Source: Psococerastis gibbosa (taxonomy: Eukaryota > Arthropoda > Insecta > Psocodea > Psocidae). From it: a stretch of 64,000 nt of DNA. Position numbers and translations under genes: made by a program. This document shows positions 58,666 through 64,000 of the stretch, piece after piece. The notes below the pieces were generated by a model. The model made no database searches and was not told the DNA's origin. It saw only the letters and a list, made by a program, of their open reading frames with translations. Position 1 is the stretch's first letter; each line of letters opens with the position of its first letter. Location of the stretch: contig OZ020488.1 of the NCBI GenBank assembly GCA_963971405.1, positions 29,159,089 to 29,223,088 on the forward strand, written 5' to 3'.

Positions 58666-59279
58666 GGTAATTGCTTCCCTATAGCGTAATTTTATGAGTA
58701 TTTGTACAAATTCTGTAGTAGGATAATTGCAGGCTACTGCACATACTTGTAATGTACCAATTTTCCCGTGCATATGAACTTCACTACAAATTCCAATCGA
58801 AAATTTTCAAAGAGCAAACGATGTACTGTCGGGATGGAAGCCTATATTATGACTGCAGAGAGAGAGAGCTGTGTAATGAAAGAGACACAGGCTTTGAATT
58901 GTATGACGTAAATGAGATTCTCCTCTAATTGAGTTGATTTTGACTCCAATAAATTTTAATTACCAATTAGATCTATGGTGCCAGCTTCCTCGTTAAAGAT
59001 GGCACAATGAATACGATTTAATGACAATATTGACTCAATAATTGAAGAGGTATAAAAAAAATTAGTGACGTCAATGCCGCATTTGTTATAATTTTAGCAA
59101 ATTCAACGAGGAATCTGAAGGTCTATGCCCTATGGTACCAGCTTAGACCGGTCCCCACCGTTGCTTGAGATGTATTGGTAGGTACAGGCACCTCTATTCT
59201 TTTCCGAGAATGTTCAAACTATGATGGAACCCCCTTCGAAGGAGCGACTATAATGACATATTATGTTGTAAATCAGGGG

Positions 59280-59642
59280 GCCCCTCAGCAAACTCCTGAC
59301 CTATACCTCCTCGCGGTGAGGGGCGGGCAACGTCAACATTCAATGACGGCTAACACAGGCAGGTACCGAGTGGGGTTCGGTCAAAGACCCCCCGCCTAAC
59401 TCCGTGGAGTTAGGGCATGGGCACCCTCTTGTCCATGGGAGACGAAAAGCTCCCTAAAGGCGGACGAACTGGATCCTGGCAACAAGTGACGGTCAACGGC
59501 ATAGGATGCGGAAGGCAAGGGAAACCACCGCATTATAGGCCCAAGTGGCATCCCAAGAACCAGCAACCATGTATAATTCGAGGCATCGAAGTCACATGTT
59601 GCTGCTAACCAGCCATCCGGCTGTGACTTGAAGAAGAAGAAG
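59280..59642 (+). mobile_element. (GAA)n-tailed retroposon R6, longer copy
   Basis: 363 bp beginning GCCCCTCAGCAAACTCCTGA and ending in (GAA)n. Flanked by AAATCAGGGG at 59270-59279 and 59643-59652. It contains the 265-bp segment at 48314-48578 with a single-base difference. No protein-like frame; GC-rich compared with the window. A SINE, or a 3' fragment of a LINE with a GAA tail. Confidence 0.75.
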
Positions 59643-59689
59643 AAATCAGGGGTCATAATCATGGGTGCCTACAAGACTTTGCTTGGGAA

Positions 59690-59970
59690 AGGTTTTATTG
59701 CTCGCTTTAACACCTAAACCATACCCGAAGTTATAAATCATCGATGGAAAGGTTTCACAGATCGGTTCCACAGAAAAATTATTTTGTTTAGTCTCACAGT
59801 CATAGGTTTAAAATTGAATGTTTTTTTTTTGCCCACGGAACCAAACTAGCAAAGTGTAAGCGACCTATTCGGTTTGGTTTACATGAATAAGGACTAGCCT
59901 ACAATACACATGTGAATTTAAAGAAAATCGTCGGAGCTGTTTTTTTGTCGTTTTTTTAAGTTTTTTTTAG
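59690..59970 (+). repeat. R1 internal fragment
   Basis: TTTAACACCTAAACCATACC, GAAATCATCGATGGAAAGGTTT-type wording (here TAAATCATCGATGGAAAGGT), GGAACCAAACTAGCAA and GTGTAAGCGACC match the middle of R1. The R1 ends are missing. Confidence 0.6.
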
Positions 59971-60648
59971 TTGATGTTAACACCCCTGCTCACCATTCTA
60001 GTGATATCAAAGCAGTTGAGTTGAGTTTGGTGGGCATAATGTGATTCTCCAACAGTTATCGGGTAGTTGGAATTCTAAAAGATGACATATATATATTGCA
60101 TTAAACGGTTTGAAGCTTAGATATTTATTTTGTGAAAACCCTTGTCTATAAAGGTTAGGTAGCAGCGTATCACACTGTACTTTGCCTGTTGCAGAGTAGC
60201 TACAGTACTTTTGCATTATACAGTACAAAAAGAGCCAAAAGGGAAACTAGTTGAACAGTAGAAGGGAGTTGATAAACTGAAAAGAGGGAAAGGGCAGGGC
60301 GCAATACGCAGTGACGTACCTCCTGCAGGGGGGCGGGAGAAGGGAGCCTGCAGCAGATGTGTTCACACCCCTCCCCCCACGCTTTTGCATTTTTGCATTG
60401 CTTGTAATGACATTGCATAACTGTTCTGGGGGCTTCTGTTTTTTATTTTCAATATTAAATAATGGGAATAAAATATTACTTATTATAGTCCCATATAGTG
60501 GTTACTAAATTGAAAATATACTTGATAATATGAGACTTTTACATTTAGTAGTTCCCAGGTATGATGCTGAAACCTTCATATAAGCCCTCGAAACTCGAAT
60601 TCAAAATAGAACTCAGCTGAGTGTTCTCCATTATTTATGTATAAAACA
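59971..60648. other. No gene recognised; possible hAT-like end
   Basis: CAGTGACGTACCTCCTGCAG at 60309 resembles a hAT-type MITE terminus, but no matching inverted end was found. Otherwise no feature. Confidence 0.35.
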
Positions 60649-60777
60649 GCAGCCTGATCATGGCGATTATAATACAAATTTTGAAAAGCACTTTCCATTA
60701 TAAAATTATCTTGTTTACATTTTTTATACCGTGGGATTAAATAAATACCGGTATTATAATCGCCATGATCAGGCTGC
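60649..60777. repeat. Inverted repeat, 27-bp perfect arms
   Basis: GCAGCCTGATCATGGCGATT then ATAATAC (60649-60675) is exactly the inverse of 60751-60777. The 75-bp loop is AT-rich. Not shared with the other foldback families here. Confidence 0.85.
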
Positions 60778-60814
60778 AGATCTACATAAATTTTCAAATT
60801 TTGGACGCACACTC

Positions 60815-61005
60815 TCTGGATGAATCAGTCGAATCCGAGATGTTGGGCCGTGGTCGTTCTGACAGTGTACTTCCAAACGTTTCGTCGACATCTGCGGTCG
60901 ACATCTTCAGTGGAACTGCGTAGACTTCTAAGATTGTATCTCGGAGGCTCTGCAGCAACTGATTCATCATGTAACTCAGGCCGTGAAAGCCTTAGTAATT
61001 ATATG
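60815..61005 (-). repeat. Repeat with hammerhead-like core, copy A (best preserved)
   Basis: Minus strand 60910-60876: CTGAAGA, then U, then a GTCGAC/GTCGAC stem closing a CGCAGAT loop, then GAAACG. CTGANGA...GAAA is the conserved core of hammerhead ribozymes. A single unpaired U between CTGAAGA and the stem departs from the consensus, and I could not place helix III and the cleavage site with confidence. Related copies lie at 47295-47550 and 58440-58665. Confidence 0.5.
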
Positions 61006-61056
61006 GTACACTTGCTGTTTAAATGAGTTTTTTAAATAATAAAATATAAAGACTTT

Positions 61057-61121
61057 TTGTTCTATTAGTAAGCGCGACCCAGCGGAGTCAGGGCTATAAA
61101 GCCCTCTCTTACACTCAACTT
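61057..61121 (-). repeat. SINE1 3' fragment
   Basis: The reverse complement AGTTGAGTGTAAGAGAGGGC then TTTATAGCCCTGACTCCGCT then GGGTCGCGCTTACTAATAGA matches the 3' part of SINE1 (26099, 46313). Head missing. Confidence 0.55.
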
Positions 61122-61765
61122 ACTGGTATTTGGAACCATAATTCTGCGGCTGCTTGGCCAAAAAAGACCACCCTACTCATAACTGCTAACGTCCGTGACG
61201 ATAACAGTACGCATAATTATGTATTCCCCAACACTGCTTGTGAAAGAAAAGTTGACTGATGACTTACGGTAACTAAACGATTGCAACTAAAACAGTAAAA
61301 ATATGTTTTCAATGAGAAAAGTCTATAGAGTAGCGGAAAGCCCGCGAGAAGCCTGCAGGCTCAATTTGATATTCTCACCATGGCATCTCTGTGGACTGTG
61401 GAAAATTGCATGGAAAAATTCTCGTGGCTCTGACCTCCTTTTGTCGGGTTTCATGAATAACCATAGAGTTATTTTACTTTTAATATAATGGTTGGTAAAC
61501 CAACTTTTCCGTTCTCAATGTCACTCTTTAGTTCAAGCAGAGACTTTCTAATTTTTTAGAAGAACTTCTTTGTAGCTCTATTGAAGTTTTATGAATGAGC
61601 TCTATTTTTAGTATTTTTAGAGTATACATGCGCTCTCATACGTACTCTATACGTATTTCAGGCTATGTTAATTGTAATACTGAAGATTTGTATAAGAAAA
61701 TTAAGAAAATACTTTCTTAAAAGCAAAATATAAGTAAGCACGAGTAACACCAAATTTTAACTTCG
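61122..61765. other. No gene recognised
   Basis: AT-rich sequence; the 61-codon frame at 61303-61488 shows no motif. Confidence 0.4.
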
Positions 61766-61872
61766 GTAGCGTGCTTGTACTTGTGCTAGCCTCTACACAC
61801 CTTACGATCGGAGACGTGTCGTAACTTGACAAAAGCACCTATTAGGTTACTTAGTGAGGCGACATTAAATTA
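61766..61872 (+). repeat. Dispersed repeat R7, copy 3
   Basis: GTACTTGTGCTAGCCTCTAC, GATCGGAGACGTGTCGTAAC then TTGAC, and GTGAGGCGACATTAA follow the order of 1343-1472. Confidence 0.55.
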
Positions 61873-62249
61873 TTTAATTGCGATTAATTAAAAAAAAAGT
61901 TATCAGCGGGAAAAAGTGCAAATTATCCTTATTTGAACCCAAATTAATGTAAATTGACTCACGGGAATTAGAGCGAATAAAAATTGAAAACACACATTGT
62001 TTGTCAACAGGGGTTAATTCCTGTTCATTATTATAATAACTATATACTATATACAATGATGAGTATATTAATAAGTGTAAACATAGAATACAGAGATGTA
62101 GATGGAACTTTTGTTATGGTCTTTGGGGTAGATTCTGATGTACCAGCAGTACTCGCGTCTGACGTCAGCATGATAACACTCAATGGCAACACGACGGCAA
62201 TCTTCAGATCCTCAGCAGAAGAAGAAGTATATTGTAGTGGGCTAATAAG

Positions 62250-62695
62250 TAAACAAAAAATAACAAAAACTTAGAGTTTTAGAAAAACTTGTTATAACAA
62301 CCCGAATTAGTAAAACCCAAATAATCGTTACGAAATTAACTTGGTCTAAGAAACCCACTTGTGTTAGTATAAAACCCTGAACGCTTTCGGCAAGAACTGC
62401 CATCTACAGAAGGAAACCCCACTAGCACAGTTACACCTTATCTGCGATTTGAGACTTGCTCAATTTGCATCTTCTCCTCGAGTTGAGCAAGTCTCAAATC
62501 GCAGATAAGGTGTAACTGTGCTAGGGGGTTTCCCTCTGTAGATGGCAGTTCTTGCCGAAAGCGCTCAGGGTTTTATACTAACACAAGTGGGTTTCTTAGA
62601 CAAAGTTAATTTCTTAACGATTATTTGGGTTTTACTAATTCGGGTTGTCATAACAAGTTTTTCTACAATTCTAAGTTTTTGTTATTTTTTGTTTA
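62250..62695. repeat. Long near-perfect palindrome (two ~213-bp arms, 19-bp spacer)
   Basis: The left arm (62250-62463) returns as its reverse complement at 62483-62695, with only a few mismatches. Arm words include ACCTTATCTGCGATTTGAGA, GCTTTCGGCAAGAACTGCCA and TTGTTATAACAACCCGAATT. The arms match nothing else in the window. GGGCTAATAAG lies just outside the left arm (62239-62249) and again at 62740-62750, 45 bp beyond the right arm. A transcript would fold into a very long hairpin. Confidence 0.9.
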
Positions 62696-64000
62696 TTAAA
62701 ATGAAATACCACGAAGTCACGAGTAATCTAATTATTTATGGGCTAATAAGAATAATACCAACATAATAAAACTTCCTGATCATTATACTGTGTAATTAAT
62801 AATAGAGAAAAAGTTCTGCCCCCTACTAAGCAATATGGAATAATTATAACTTACGACATAAATAGAAAATTACACTTTTGTAAAATATTGCTGCTGTCCA
62901 TAATTATAAATTATGTCCTTCACACATACAATCAGGGCTCAGGCTTCACAGGGTAAAGTTGTATCGCACAAAAAATTAAATCGATTTGGAAATATTTTTG
63001 GAAACACAGTGGGATTTCAGTCCAATTGAGTTTTATTATTTGGGACTCTAAATATAGTGACAGGAGTATATAGTGGAAGGAGGTTGGTTACTACGGAACT
63101 TTCCTTCTAATTTCATTTATTTTAACGTTGGGTAACATTATAAATTTGTAAAGATTGGTTGGGACAGAAGTAAAACAACATTTTTGCCGAGGGGATGGAC
63201 CTTAATATGTCCCACCAAGTCCATTGTCTACTTTCTTTCCATTGTAGTAGTTGCTACCATTCCATCGTACTATAATTTGTACACAAATATGAAATTAATT
63301 CAACTGCAGCATTTGCAGCAGCAGCTAATTTCAAAATGCTTTATACACCATATTACATTATACTATACAGTATGTACAGTCTACACTCGGAAAACTAATG
63401 TAGTTAGTAAACAGCAGTTTCTGTATGGCACCGCAAATGCACTTCTGACTTCATTACTGTTCCCATTTTCCATTTGCATTAGGAGTTCACCTAAACTTTC
63501 TCAGATTTTCCCTTAAAATTATAGTAGAAAACTACAAATATGGTCGAACTCGGTTAATATAGAGACATAGTTGGAACATATTAGAAGTTCTCCACTAACC
63601 GAGGTTCTTTACTAAACGAGGTTTACCCCTACCGATTAAAATTAATAGTCAGTGATTTTTCCTTTAAGTCTGTGCAAGTCAAGGAGTTTTTCAGTTTTAT
63701 GGCAATGATATCTCTATAATCTACGAAATTTTCTTGTGCGTGTGTGCAAGTCAGGTGTTGTGATTTAATCTCCATTTTGGGTAAATTTTGTGTCTAAAAA
63801 AATCTCAAAAAGTTCTTTTTGCTGCTTTATTTTTTAATTACACCTTCTGAAGTTTCGACGAGACAAAAATAATAATGTTGATTAAGCGAGTTACTTTCCA
63901 GTTGTCTAACAATGTCTTGTGTGACAACACGGATTAAGTAACATACAGGAGTATATAGCTGAAACACGACAGTTAGCACTTCTTTCCAGCCCTACTCAGT
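62696..64000. other. Window end: no gene recognised
   Basis: AT-rich sequence. The 110-codon frame at 63184-63516 has Cys/Leu-rich composition but no motif that I can defend. No repeat match noticed. Confidence 0.4.

Noticed and set aside
63184..63516. 110-codon open frame near the window end
   Set aside because: No recognisable domain and only moderate length in AT-rich sequence. Cannot be separated from a chance frame.

Overview
This 64-kb window looks like repeat-dense, AT-rich non-coding DNA from a large invertebrate nuclear genome. An arthropod is my best guess, from the mix of LINE, Ty3/gypsy, hAT-type MITE and SINE remnants, but the sequence alone does not fix the taxon. I find no host protein-coding gene, no rRNA gene and no functional tRNA gene. 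Apart from one retrotransposon polyprotein, the open frames are short and lie in repeats or random AT-rich sequence. No bacterial features (operons, ribosome binding sites, CRISPR) are present.

The centrepiece is a complete, apparently intact Ty3/gypsy LTR retrotransposon (37792-45910, 8,119 bp). Its two 826-bp LTRs look identical by eye and it is flanked by a 4-bp target duplication (GGTT). It has a putative primer-binding site, a polypurine tract and one uninterrupted 1,527-codon gag-pol frame (39574-44157) in the order gag, zinc knuckle, protease, reverse transcriptase, RNase H, integrase, GPY/F module. There is no env. It appears to be a young insertion.

Around it lie layers of older repeats. 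Left part (1-23 kb): foldback elements with AGGCG...CCACCGACC ends, copies of an ~0.8-kb dispersed repeat (called R1) carrying a (GACA)n block, short hairpin MITEs, SINE-like repeats and a pair of oppositely oriented SINEs whose 5' heads resemble 5S rRNA. Middle (23-37 kb): a hAT-type MITE with an R1 copy nested inside it, tRNA-derived SINEs, a 14-unit 111-bp tandem array (27472-29020), several small hAT-type MITEs with 8-bp target duplications, and LINE reverse-transcriptase tails. Right part (46-64 kb): more SINEs, LINE 3' ends with a conserved stem-loop, a repeat family with a hammerhead-like core, two nearly identical (GAA)n-tailed retroposons, a 5S-SINE inserted into an older repeat with a 14-bp target duplication, and a 446-bp near-perfect palindrome (62250-62695).

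Family labels R1-R8, 'SINE1' and 'F' are working names for repeats recognised by comparing parts of this window with each other. Boundaries come from visual alignment and are approximate unless a target duplication is cited.
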